Below, in pieces: positions 49,708 through 61,260 of a stretch of DNA of 64,000 nucleotides (positions are counted from its first letter, which is position 1; the number at the start of each line of letters is the position of its first letter). This DNA is from Heliopora coerulea (lineage: Eukaryota; Cnidaria; Anthozoa; Scleralcyonacea; Helioporidae), in NCBI GenBank assembly GCA_030142905.1, contig JASJOG010000463.1, positions 93,528 to 157,527 of the forward strand, read 5' to 3'. The notes below the pieces were generated by a model that did no database searches, was not told where the DNA came from, and saw nothing but the letters and a program-made list of their open reading frames with translations. The position numbers and the translations under genes are program-made.

Positions 49708-51801
49708 CGATATTCAACCAAGCATCGACATCCTTGAGGGGGAATCTTCTGGTCCTAATGTCGCTGCCAAAGACACAAACCGGATCCTCTGTAAGTTACC
49801 GAAGTTCATCTAGTGACCAAAAGTGACCACACTCATCGCGATCACATCTGGCCTTACTATGGTGGAGGCATTCCTCTCTTTCTCCGGGAGAAACAGAGCA
49901 TTCCACGGTAAACGAAGCGGCAATATTTCTGTAAATCTGGGACGCGTCATTTTTAATGCTTTGTATGCAATTCTTCAGGACCTGCATCAGGTAACTGACA
50001 AACTTGTGGTGAGGTCGTTCACCAAACGAAGCTCGGGGAACAACACCAACCTTGATTTTCCCAGGAATTTTAACGACATAAACGTCGAATTGGCCTTCAC
50101 TGCGACTGAATGAAAGAAGAGAATAGTTGCAGTAAAGTTGAGGCATCGCATTTAGCAAGTCTTTCTTGCACATGTTGATCATGTACACCAGAAATCTGGT
50201 CAGGAAACCGATTGGAACGTACCAGCAACTAAACTGGATAAAAATCGAGACGATGGGACTTTCTGACAGCTGCGCTTAAACATCTTTTCCTTTTTCCATA
50301 AGCGGAGCCACTGAAGGCACGATGAAGGTTGGCTTTCCCTCATATTCCAACGGGCAAATCAAACTGAACTGCTTCATGAGCTACTCCAGGAGTTTTCCGT
50401 TGACTCTTTTTTCTAGATAATCTTGCATCAAGATACCCTTCTTCAGTAGCTTATAGAAGGAGGCATTGCGGGGATTCTCTTCTTGGGGGACAGTAATGAT
50501 TTTTGTGAATAGTTTCATCAGCCATGGAGGGTTAAGCACGACCACTGGAGATTCACTATGGTGCACGATTATTCCCTGGTGATGTAGGAATGTGATTGCG
50601 GCGTCAATTTCTCTTACTCCGCAACTTTCCGCCACTGCACGGGCGTCTTCAATAGGAATATGCATTACATTTTCTACCACCATCTTATTGCTAAGTGCTC
50701 CTTCAAACTGCAACCATCGAATAGGCATTGGGCGCTGCTTCGCCAGAATAGTTGTACACAGGTTATATAGCTTTCTGCGAAGTTTTCTTATCTCTTCACT
50801 GGCTCTATCTGGCAGGGTGTTGTCGATGACATAAGGCTCGGTGTATACATTCTCAAATCCTTTCTCGGTTAAGATATCTTTTATTCTCTTCTTCACTTTG
50901 GCAATATCGCCTTTAAATTGATCACTGTTGGTCAGAGCAATTATGACTGGGGGAACTTGAAAATCTGTGAACTCGCCTGAAATCATGTCGTTTTCGCAGT
51001 CTTTCAATCTCGTCAAGACCGTTAACCAAGACAAAAAATAATCTAGGTTGGTTGCAAGGAGTGGATTATTCAAATGACGCTCGACATCAATCGACTGAAA
51101 CTTGAATCGTGGCAGAGCGGGCTCTTCCAGGGGAACTTTGAGATCAAGGACCAACAGGTATGGACAGTACATCTTTAAAAAACAGAAATGCGTGTCGTAA
51201 AAAATACTTTGCCCCGCGAGGTCATGGACAAAGACTTCAATAGACGGGGGTTCTTCTCGGCTCGTATTCTTCGCCAGCACTTCTATTTTATCGACCTTTT
51301 TTGGTGGAAGGGGTTTTACAGTAAATTCACTTCTTGCTTCATTGTATCTTTCTTTACATGAAGGAGTATAATCATCCGCCAGAACTGACACTGGTTTCGT
51401 TTCAAAATTTGGTTTGTCCTGTGCGATTGAATGGTCAACACGATTTCCATTGGTCTTCGTGCTTTGCTCTTCCTTTTCCGAGTCTTGTTTCATCTGCTTC
51501 ACCAGCTGGGCAGTGTGTTTCAGAACGTGCTCTTCTGCTTCATCGGCACTCATGAAGAGCTGCTTCACATGTTTTCCCTTCCACGGCTCTTCTGCGTTTT
51601 CATCTGTTAGCTCTACCACATCGACTTCAATACCAGTGGTGCTTGGCTCCTGGATATCAAAAGGTAGTCCCAAAAGGTGCTTTTTCAAAGATGTCTTACC
51701 AGCTCTATCTTGGCCAACGATCATAAGCGAGATCCGAGTATTCTTTGTTTCACCAGCTTCAAGACCTCGAAAATACGCATCGTTATAGATAACATTACTA
51801 C
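49708..51801 (-). pseudogene. ROC-COR GTPase exon with three in-frame stops
   Basis: The exon starts after ttattttcag and ends at G/gtatag. The ROC GTPase part shows the P-loop GQDRAGKTSLKKH, switch/G3 HDLAGQSIFYDTH and a G4-like ALTNSDQF. An insert rich in charged residues separates G1 from G3. The COR part follows (RWLQFEGAL, then FLHHQGIIVHHSE and VVLNPPWLMKLF). It resembles the MFHAS1-like branch of ROCO proteins. The stops at 50383-50381, 50278-50276 and 49798-49796 lie in otherwise continuous coding sequence, for example GKLLE, stop, LMKQFSLICPLEYEGKP. Confidence 0.88.
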
Positions 51802-53835
51802 CTGAAAATAAGGTATCAGTTGTTAGGTTATGTATGTGTATATATATACTTGCATGCAGACATGTATGCATGCAAGTATACATTTGTATACACACACGTA
51901 TACAAACATACAAACCTACCTACATGCACTAATATTTGCACTCATACGGTACATACTCACCTGCCTAGATAACATCAACCTTCCAAGTAAAATTTTTTTC
52001 TCCGGTGGTTTTTCGGCCACTGGTTCTGTCGCCGAGGATATGTTTTGTCACAAAAAATATCAATTATCAATCATTACAAAATTTATTAATAGTAGCTGTT
52101 ATTAACTTTTGGCTGTGCGTATTGTTCGACCTGATTACTTTCGGACGAAAACACACAATTTCCTCTTAACACAGATGCATTGTTTTGGAAAGAGCTGAAG
52201 TTGTTTAAAATAGTGTCACTCATGCATCAATCGACCTGTAGACAACTGTTGACAATTTATACCTAGTTTTAAGAAAACTTGTTATCGCTTGTGCTGTTGT
52301 GCTGTCAACATGCAAATGGTGAATCATCGAAGGTAAAAAAAAATGTACTTTTTGCCGACAAAATCGGAAAAATTGTGTTCCATTTTTTTCCGGCGATGGA
52401 GGGCCTAATGTTCAAAGCAAAGCAGATTTATTTCTTCAAGACCCCCTTTGCCAGAGCGAGCTGAAATCGGCACTTAGAAGTGATAAAATTCCAGTGCGTT
52501 CATACGGTCTCATATCGGAATTGTTTGAAAACGTCACTTTAAGCTGAGTGACTTGAAAACGATTCGGTGGCATGTGAACACCAATACCACTAGTTTACGA
52601 CTTTGCTGTAGTGCCCAGACTCCCACATGTTCAAACGGCTTTCTGCGAACGAAAGGAAATTCTACTATCGTTCGTTTGCACCGGGTATCGTGTGAACACG
52701 GTCTAAGACCATTCAACTGTACGGTCTCAGGTTTTCCTAAACAAGTGCTTGGTGTGGAACCTCCGATACAAAATGAGACCTCTCTATACCCTGCCCTACC
52801 ATATCATACTACTCCATTCGATACAATACCTTTTTCTTCTTTCTTTGCACGTGTTCTTGCATAAGTATTGCGTAGTTTGCTCAGAAAACTCTTTTCTATA
52901 ACAAACATTTTGAGATTTATTTGTAACGATCATGTTTAATTTGGAGGTGGGGCATTGACTTGTCTACTCTCCATGTAGATTGAGAACTAAAGCATTCCAA
53001 GTGACGCCCAGATGCTCGTGAGTTGCCGACTTGGCAATACAGATGCCGCACTAATCTTCTAACTTATACACTTTTTACGCCCGCCAAAATTCTTAACAAT
53101 TAAATCAGGAATCATGCAAAGTAGCATTTTCGTACTTTGAATGATTTTATGAATTTAAATATCAAATGGGATAACTTTCCAACACCATTAGTTAACAAAG
53201 CTAACAAACAACTTATTTTGCAAATGGATTTCCCTGCATCCGCTTTTGTTGCTTATAATGAAGAGTGCAAAATTACTACATTTTGATTGGCTAATCAAGA
53301 AGGATTTTTTCCTCAAATTAAGGGCAGTGTTAATAGCATTTGATTGGACAAGTATTGCGCACTTGACGGGGTTCTTCATAGCCTGACGCAAGTATTTAAG
53401 GCGAATAAACTTGAAAACACAACCTTTCATTACTTATGGCTTTCGCGGTGCAATCTTTGTTTATCCTGTAACGGATATTGTACTCATGCTTTTGTTTTTC
53501 AATTTCGTCTTTGAATTAAATGTTGTATTTTGGCCGTTTCAATGAACTTATTTTTCCAGCTTTAACCTTGATTGTGCACTTGGTAGGGTTCTTTGCGACC
53601 AGCGCAAAGCGCTAACTCGTTTCTCGATCAGACGTCTACGAACAATTTTTAGCGAAATAAACTTAATTTTGCCCTCCTCATTATAAATAATAAGTTATCA
53701 CAAAAATCCTGGTAAAGTATAACGTTTAATTTTACTTGTGTTTTCAAGGTCTCCAGATTAAGAATTTGAAAAGACTTGTAAAATTAAACCTTAAGATAAT
53801 TACCTGCACTAATTAGTGATGGAAGACGATTGTGC
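51802..53835. other. intron of the ROC-COR gene, noncoding
   Basis: 51825-51920 is a TGTA/TGCA microsatellite with inverted order (GCATGCAAGTATA). The remainder is AT-rich with no gene recognised. Confidence 0.5.
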
Positions 53836-54197
53836 CAGGGGTGGCACCAGAGGGGAGCAGAGGGGTTACACCCCCCGTCGGCGAACCTTAGCCCCCCCTT
53901 TCGGGGAAAAATTAACAATTCGTCGGGGAATTTTCACAGATGGTAACATATTTATATATTGTACAAAGTATGAGTACTTGCTGATTTAGCCAAGAAAGAT
54001 AGAAGACTCTTCTCTTCATGTCAGGTCTAAAGGTAAACTGTTTCTAGTCAGTTGTTGGAATTATTCTTGCTAAAAATAACATGTTTTTGACCTTCAAATA
54101 AGGAAATTAAAAAGGAGGCGTGGTCCTGGCCCCTCTGGTTTAGCCCCTTGTCGGGGATGTGAGTCCCTGCGTCGGGGAATTCCTGGCGCCACCACTG
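53836..54197. mobile_element. hAT-type MITE, 362 bp
   Basis: TIRs CAGGGGTGGCACCAG and, in reverse, CAGTGGTGGCGCCAG, with GTCGGGGAA motifs repeated inside. The flanking 8-mers GATTGTGC and CACTGCGC agree at 5 of 8 positions, an aged target duplication. It lies inside the ROC-COR gene intron. Confidence 0.7.
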
Positions 54198-56777
54198 CAC
54201 TGCGCGCAAAAATTCTAAATTATTTCCACCAGTACGTTGTGCCATCAGAGGTGCCCACGCCCCATTGAATCATGGTGACGATGGTCGATTGGCAGATGCC
54301 TATTTGGCATCTTATTAAATGGGATCTCATCCTCCAAAGGGTCACCACGGAAGAATCGGAACGCCGAAATGCTGGATCATAAACGAGAACTTGTCAAGTT
54401 ACGTACAAAACTTTTAAAGCTGGAGTAGCGTCAATCTGCTGTAAGTCTAGTTGTCTTCAATGCTGTAACAGTTACCTATTTTTTGTAACAAGTTACAGAT
54501 CAGGGCTGGGTTCGACATTAACATTTACTCGCTCACCACTGGAGAGTAAATTTTTTTCAGTGGAAAGCAAAAAATGCAAACAAACCAAAAATACTAGCCT
54601 GATAAGGCAAGTAACTCTGAGGATATGTGGAAAGTAGTTTGTGCTGAAAGTGGCAAATAAAAAAACGAAAGTCCAGTAATGTGCTTCTAAAGAAGTATTT
54701 CATACTTTGCTGTAAGTGTCGTTTTACGTATGGTAGCACCTTGGGTAGCACTTCCATGAGCCATCTTGGATACCTGACACAGGAAGCCTGGGTGCGATAT
54801 AGATGATGCAAGTGAATTGCAGTCCGCCAGACATCGACTTCCTGATGATCAACTTGGAAAATAACGATAGCTCATTCACTTTAGGAGGTAAAAAGTTAAT
54901 CATGTTTTGAAACCATTACATTCTGTGTTTCAGGTGAAGAAAGACTTTATCATTGCTCTTAGCTTTTTAGTTGTGGCAAGTAGAAAATATATTGCTGCAC
55001 TTTTGGGAAAGTACAATTTTGCTAGGGAAAATACATTTTTACGTCTAGTTTCCACATTGGAACGTTAGGTGAAGAGTTAGTGTCAAGCCATGCAGATACT
55101 GCTACATTACGAAAAATGTAACTAGTTAGATGTAGAAGTTACATTAAGATAAAATCACTCGTTACAGTTACAAATTTAGTTTCTTAAAGTTGTACTTGTT
55201 ATAAAATGGTTTATTTTATTGAAGTCGACAGAAGCCCTGGACATTCATCAAGTACTTGTATTTTACATTTAGTGAGCAGTAAAGTCTCTGGCAAAAACTC
55301 ACTGAAAGAAGACGCTTGTTAGGAACATGGCAGTGGCGGGAAAAACATGGACTAAAATTCGCGGATTTGAACTTCTGATAAATCATTTATTCTGTTGAAC
55401 AGGAGTGAGTTTAGAACACAAGAAGTAACGGCAACCCAGCAGCAGGTGTAACGAGTTACAGTTACTTTTTCGCAAAATTCGTAACTACATGTAGCTCCAG
55501 TCTCAGTTACCTACTTTACTCCAGGAGAGTGACTAGATGCAGTTGCACTTACTCAAAAACTAATGACGTGCTAACGACTACTACATGCACATGAATAATC
55601 ATTTTATCACATGGGTTCATAAAAAAATTAAGGATCAATTTCATTCGTGTTTTCAAATATTCCACAAATTGCTGACGTTTACTGTAATCTGGCATCCTAC
55701 AGATTGGGAAACAACCTGACTCTGCAGACCCTACTCATAACTGGTGCTTAATATTCTTTTATTGGCATATCAATTAGGCCCATTAGCCTCATTGCTATGT
55801 AACAAATCTAAAGAACTTTGAGGCTAAGGTGGCTAATCCATAAGAACACAAAAGAATATCAAATAAGACAGCACTTACAAACAACGTATGTTCACTGCCA
55901 TAACTACTATAGGATTCTGAAAAGGGGTACCAGTACTTGAAATAAGATTAAGTGCACTATGTGCAATGTTGAATGTTGTGTATGGGAAGAATATTATTTT
56001 CAAGACAGGACATCTGAGAAAATAAGGCAGGGATAAAGTAGAACATTAGCGAACTCCTGATCACCCATTGCCCCAGGACTGGAAGTTTTAAATAACTCTG
56101 CTTCAAATTTTGCAACTTTTACCCACTTTCTTTTCTAACAATGAATCTATTAGAATGTGCATACAATTTTCAAGAAAAAATGGCCCCTTTCTATTTGATA
56201 AAAAAGTTATTTGGAACCAAAAAGGAGCCAACCAGATGTTTAATGCTTCCCCTAGATTTTCTTCTGAGTAAGACCATATTGCACAAGCTTATACAGAACA
56301 AAGCAAACTATTGTAGTAATTTTATGTGATACATGTAACTTGTCACAAAAATGTTTCCAATGTAAGCTTATTGTAAAATATTGAAGGGAAAATAGGAATC
56401 CAGGAATACACAGGACCTGTCTTTGTGCTACACATTTGTTGCACACACTTAATAGTGTCTCAATAACCACCAAAAGCCTTTTTGTGCAAAACTTTAAGTT
56501 ATTAATCTTATAATATTCATAACATACTGGAGTTTGCTACATCAAAAATACAATACAAGATCATAACTATAGTTAAAAAATAGAAAATTTCTTGACTGTC
56601 TCTGTGCTATGACAGAAACGTGAATGACATCACTTTAACCAGAAAAATGCCTAGTGGAAACACAAGGCATAGCCAAAGGTTTTCAGATATTTCTCTCATT
56701 GAAATGTCATTATGAATGTTTCTATCACAGTACAGTGACATGGAAGCTACTTTCTATTTGTTTGATAAAATAACCAA
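54198..56777. other. intronic noncoding sequence
   Basis: 55748-55862 contains an inverted repeat (TTAATATTCTTTTATTGGC..TTAGCCTCA with TGAGGCTAA..AAAAGAATATCAAA), probably a small foldback element. Otherwise no gene or repeat is recognised. Confidence 0.45.
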
Positions 56778-57517
56778 CAGTGGCATAGCTACAGGGGGGG
56801 CAGGGGGGCGACTGCCCCCCCACTCGACGTTTTGGGTGCCGTTTGTCGGAAAATTTGGAAGCTTGTCGGAAATTCTGAAGCGAACTGGCAAAGTAATTAA
56901 TTATTCACACGTATAATATATTTGTACTTTAGAACCATTCTTACCAAGAAAGTAAATAGTAAATGATACAAATACAATGTCGAATCTCGCTTGTATTTCT
57001 ATCAATCGTGAAATTGTTTCGAATATTTCGATTCGAGAACTTCAAATGCCGTTCCTGAACGACAAAACAAGAAGAATTTTTAAATAATGTGTTAATTCAC
57101 ATGGACGTGACATTATAAAACGTTTTTCAACGTTAAAAGTTAAAACTCTGTGTTCAGTGTGTTGCCTGTCTGAGTACATTACATTTGAAGAGAAATAGCG
57201 ATAGAAACATTTGATCTACCTCGATCTACCTATTCGATAATACCTGAAATTGTATGTTTATATACTAGCATATTACCATTTCTTCACACTTAGTTGATCT
57301 GAAAATGGCAGCCGGCTTTTCATAGCGAACATATATCGCCATCTGATGTAAATATTAAATATAATAAAGATGTTATTCTTGTTCATTCCTTGATGATGTC
57401 TCATCTGTACACAGTTTTTAAAAGCCACACCTTTTAACCACGTTCCTTCGACCACGCCCAGTTGTCGGGAAATTTATAGTTTCGCCCCCCCTGAAGAAAT
57501 TCGTAGCTACGCCAGTG
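56778..57517. mobile_element. hAT-type MITE, 740 bp
   Basis: The ends CAGTGGCATAGCTAC and, in reverse, CACTGGCGTAGCTAC are TIRs, each close to a G-run of seven. The 8-bp ATAACCAA is duplicated exactly at 56770-56777 and 57518-57525. No transposase is encoded. Confidence 0.92.
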
Positions 57518-57753
57518 ATAACCAAGGCATCTTTTGTTTTCATGACATTGTCCATGTCTGTACTCTCATAAAGAATGAAAATAATGTCAGTATATCTCTA
57601 CAATCTGAAAGAAAATGAGGCACATCCAAACAAAGAGTGTGTAAGACACATGCTATTTTCTAAAATACATTACAATACACTACAAATACAACACATACAG
57701 TACAATATAATAAAATATAACAAAATGTACAGTAAAACTCAAAGCTACTGTAC

Positions 57754-57918
57754 CTGTTATCTCCTGACTTGCCTCGATTTTCTCTCTCAAAACACCAGCA
57801 AGATCACAATGTCCTCCATGAATGCTTTTTTCAAGAGCAGCCTTGTAAGAACTTGTTTTTCCAAAGTCTACTCCATGATCAAACAATGTTTTTACAACAG
57901 CAGCATGACCATTTTGAC
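57754..57918 (-). CDS. last ankyrin exon
   Basis: 165 nt, phase 1 to 1, acceptor ttctttcag, donor G/gtacag. It encodes QNGHAAVVKTLFDHGVDFG and ends KIEASQEI. Joined in phase to the exon upstream it completes an ankyrin repeat; joined downstream it leads directly into GSNVIYNDAYFRGLEAGE of the ROC exon. Confidence 0.8.
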
Positions 57919-58623
57919 CTGAAAGAACAACCAGAGTGGCAACATCAATGATCTTTTTAGTAAGCCTTATCTTGTTTATTGCAGTGAATGAAAATCAGTC
58001 CCTGCAGAGCCTATTTTAAGAACATATAAGTGAAGGGAGGGACCATCATATAAAGGGACCTAATGTACACAAGAGTTGAGGGGTACATCAGAAAATGGAG
58101 GTAGAGGCTTTACACCATATTCTGAAAATACTGATGGTATGGATTTCTCTTTTGTGTGGTCAGACCTGTACAGGTGACCTGCAACCAATATCCTGACTGG
58201 CACTGATAAGATTAGTTGGTATAATGGTATTTAATAGTAAACCAACCAGCCAAAATGGGTGACATAATAAATCATCTGCAATCCAGCAATTACAGATGTA
58301 ATTGACTTTAGAACAGCTAATTGGGACATGATGTCACACTACTGCAAGCACAAGTTCTTAATTTACATGTATTTGTATTTATGAACTAACAACTGGATGT
58401 TTTCATGACATTATCACCACAATTTTATTGGTTTTCATCTACTCATTACACCTATGTATAAGGGGATTTCTATACTGGAGGGGGACAAATGTTTTGTAGG
58501 GGTAGACTGTGAGGGCTGGAAGGGCCATAAGTATATTAGTATATTATAGTATATTAGTACACCCAGCTTAGTATATTAAAAAAGCCTCTGAGTCCTGGAA
58601 TGATTGTCCATTATAGTACTCAC
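57919..58623. other. intron between the ankyrin exons
   Basis: Noncoding AT-rich sequence; both ends fit GT-AG (donor at 58623, acceptor at 57919). Nothing else recognised. Confidence 0.55.
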
Positions 58624-59790
58624 AGGCAAGTTGAAGAAAGGAACTTTGGTCTTCAGTTGACCTGATGTCACTCCCATTAGTGATGAGTAACTTTACAATA
58701 CCCAAACAACCATTAAGGCAAGCATAATGAAAAGGTAGGTAACCATCCTTGTTTACTGAGTTAACTTCAGCACCACACTGGATTAGACATTCAGCAGTTG
58801 AGGTACGTCCCTCCTTTGATGCAATATGAAGTGGAGTATCACCATTATTAGTGATGGATTTGATGTCACTACCTTTGCTGATCAGTAATCTTGCAGTATT
58901 TAGACAACCACCTCTGCAAGAATGATGAAGAGGCAACCAACCATCTTTGCTTGCACAGTCAATCTCAGGATCAAGTTGGACAAGATAATTAACAACTGAG
59001 GCATATCCTTTAGCTGATGCAAGATGAAGTGGAGTACAGCCATCACTGTCAGTGGATCTGATGTCATTACCATTACTTATTAATAACTTCACAATATCTA
59101 GATGACCATGAAGGCTGCCAATATGAAGAGGCAACCAATCATTATGGCCTCTAGTATCAACATCAGCACCATTTTTGATAAGATATTCTGCAATTAAAGT
59201 GTGTCTTTTCCATGATGCAAGATAAAGTGGAGTACTGCCAGAGTCTGTTCTTGAATTGATGTCACTACCTTGATTAACAAGCACTTTAACAACATCAAAA
59301 TTACCATAGATACAGGCCAAATGAAGAGGTAACCTGCCATTTTAGGCTCTACAGTCAATTTCAGCACCATGTTGAATGAGATAATCAACAATTTGGGTAT
59401 GTCCTTCCTTTGATGCAAGATGAAGTGGGGTTCTACATGTACCATCATTAATTGTAGATATCAAGTCACAGCCTGTATGAAAAATCAACTTGAGTATACC
59501 TAAGTAACCATAGTGGCAGGCATAATGAAGCGGCAAATAACCACGATTGGATCTAGAATCAACATCAGCACCATGTCGGATGAGGTAGTCAGCCACTGAG
59601 AAACGGCCTTTCCATGCAGCAAGATGAAGGGGCGTTAGTTCGATTTTATCTTTTGAGTTGACACTTGCTCCATGTCGTAACAACAACTGAACAACTTCTA
59701 AATGACCTTCTGCCGCCGCCAAGTGCAACGGTTGACGTCTCTGGTGATTCACAAAGCCGACATTTGCTCCATGATTCGGGCGCCTTTTAG
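58624..59790 (-). CDS. ankyrin-repeat exon
   Basis: The acceptor is ttgctttag and the donor is GCCT/gtgagt; 1,167 nt, phase 1 in and out. It encodes about eleven ankyrin repeats of the TPLHLA..G....V..L...GA type, for example QPLHLAAAEGHLEVVQLLL and TPLHLASAKGYASVVNYLV. A TAA at 59344-59342 sits between two repeats (EIDCRA, stop, NGRLPLHLACIYG), and the repeat pattern continues undisturbed after it. Ankyrin repeats are protein-binding. Confidence 0.9.
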
Positions 59791-59907
59791 CTAAAGCAAT
59801 GGGAACTGAGTTTTTTGTCCATACCAATAAATCACCCTTTATGAGTGGACATTTCCTAAACTACGTTCCAGGCCCCGCGTTAGAGGAGGTAGAGTTGAAA
59901 AGTAAAC

Positions 59908-60761
59908 ATGGCGACACAAAAGCGTGCGCGTCCGGAGAAGGGATTCTATCGAAACGTGGAGCGCGGTGTACGTTTTCGAGCAAATAAAGTATGCTCAAAA
60001 CAAGAGAAATTCAATACAGAAAAGATGTATCCTATCGAGGTAAGCAGATTTCGTAAACAGGATTCGTTTGTGTGCGAATTTTATTGATCATTAAGCAATC
60101 TTGGCGCATTTAATTTAAATATATTGGTTGATGAATCTTCGTTTTTATCTTTATTTTGTAGATTATTGATCGAGACAAAGCCTCAAACAAAGTGAAAATT
60201 CACTTTGTAGGATTCTCCAGTAATTTTGACGAATGGAGAGATGGAGATGGAATGGTAAACGGTGAGAAATCTAGCCAAATTGGTCGTGTAGTGCAACGAT
60301 TTGAGCCAAGCCTTGATTCCTTGCCTGACAAGGCTTCAGCCTTCTTTTACCACCTGAGCAAAGCAATTAAAATTGCCTTATGTTCATCGAAGAGGGAATC
60401 ACCAGATATACGGATCGAAGAACGAATTGATATTGACATTTACGAGGAATACTTAAGAAATATTGGAGTTTTAAAGACGTCAAGGAGAAGAGATGTCCAT
60501 GTAGTGGACAACAACTCTGACCTCTGCAACATTCTTGGCAGCAAATGGTTTGAAAGGATTATTAATGAAAATGAAGACTTCTGCTATGTTGTTGCGGGTA
60601 CAGTGAGATTTTGGTTGAATGAAAAAAGACCAGTGAAAGAATTTTTTTACGTCGGTGATCACCTTTTGCAAAATTATATTGAAAATGACTTGCAAATTAT
60701 ATTTACCTTTGTTCGTGGAGATGGTGTGAATGCAGAATACAAAGCAAATCAGTGGAAATAA
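59908..60761 (+). CDS. protein with chromo-barrel/Tudor-knot-like segment
   Basis: Two exons, 59908-60039 and 60162-60761 (donor GAG/gtaagc, acceptor ttttgtag, phase 0), give 243 residues from ATG. The N-terminus is basic (MATQKRARPEKG). Residues about 42-70 read EIIDRDKASNKVKIHFVGFS then FDEWRDGDG. This is the aromatic, acidic V-x-F-x-G.....DEW pattern of chromo-barrel/Tudor-knot folds, which recognise chromatin marks. The remainder is not recognised. The start lies 117 bp from, and divergent to, the first visible ankyrin exon. It converges on the transposase-like gene at 61.3-62.9 kb, and I suspect the two form one mobile unit. No stop or frameshift is seen. Confidence 0.6.
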
Positions 60762-61260
60762 ATTTCTTTATTGTCATACATGTTAATTACTTTGTTGTGT
60801 CCTGATTTTAAACCTAAACTCCTAAATATTGAATGAAAACCTACTGTGAAAACACTGTCGTACAAATACTTTCTCACTTCTGTAATTACTTGTGTATTAG
60901 AGTATAACTTTAGTCTAATGTGTTTACATAAATATGAGTAGGTAAACTGGGCTTGTAATCTGTATGCTGTGATCTTCCTCATTTTTTGTAGCAAAGGTAG
61001 CAATTTTGAGTTTTACCAGTCCCTTCTTGTCAGCAATTTAAGTAGTCAAATTTAATTTATACTGAATGACTAAACCTTTTACTGTATACAGTATAATGAG
61101 TGACAAAACCTTTTATACAGTTCATAAAATCCATCAAGATATTTCGCCAAATATTTTATTCAATTTACAGTCATTTACTGACCATAAAAATGCAAAGAAA
61201 TCTACCTGTCCTTACCATTCAAGTATTTAATTACATTTCTTTATCCATTTATTACTGAAC
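60762..61260. other. AT-rich spacer between two convergent genes
   Basis: 3' regions of the genes on both sides; no other gene seen. Confidence 0.5.

Larger units (their letters stand above)
47369..59790 (-). pseudogene. ankyrin - ROC-COR GTPase - SH3 - death domain gene, with four in-frame stops
   Basis: Exons were inferred at 59790-58624 and 57918-57754 (ankyrin), 51801-49708 (ROC-COR), 49016-48808 (SH3), 48091-48054 (38 nt) and 47677-47369 (death). Splice phases agree from the first exon through SH3: all joins are phase 1, and the ankyrin join restores LQLA-C-QNGHAAVV. The 38-nt exon then fits the death exon (FFLDKSLA-VDHPTSL) but not the SH3 exon end, so another small exon or a frameshift lies between. 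ROCO proteins are GTP-regulated signalling scaffolds; ankyrin and death domains suggest innate or stress signalling in the cytoplasm. In-frame stops occur at 59344-59342 (TAA), 50383-50381 (TAG), 50278-50276 (TAA) and 49798-49796 (TAA). The frame otherwise stays open and conserved on both sides of each. The first exon, with the start codon, was not found. Confidence 0.75.
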
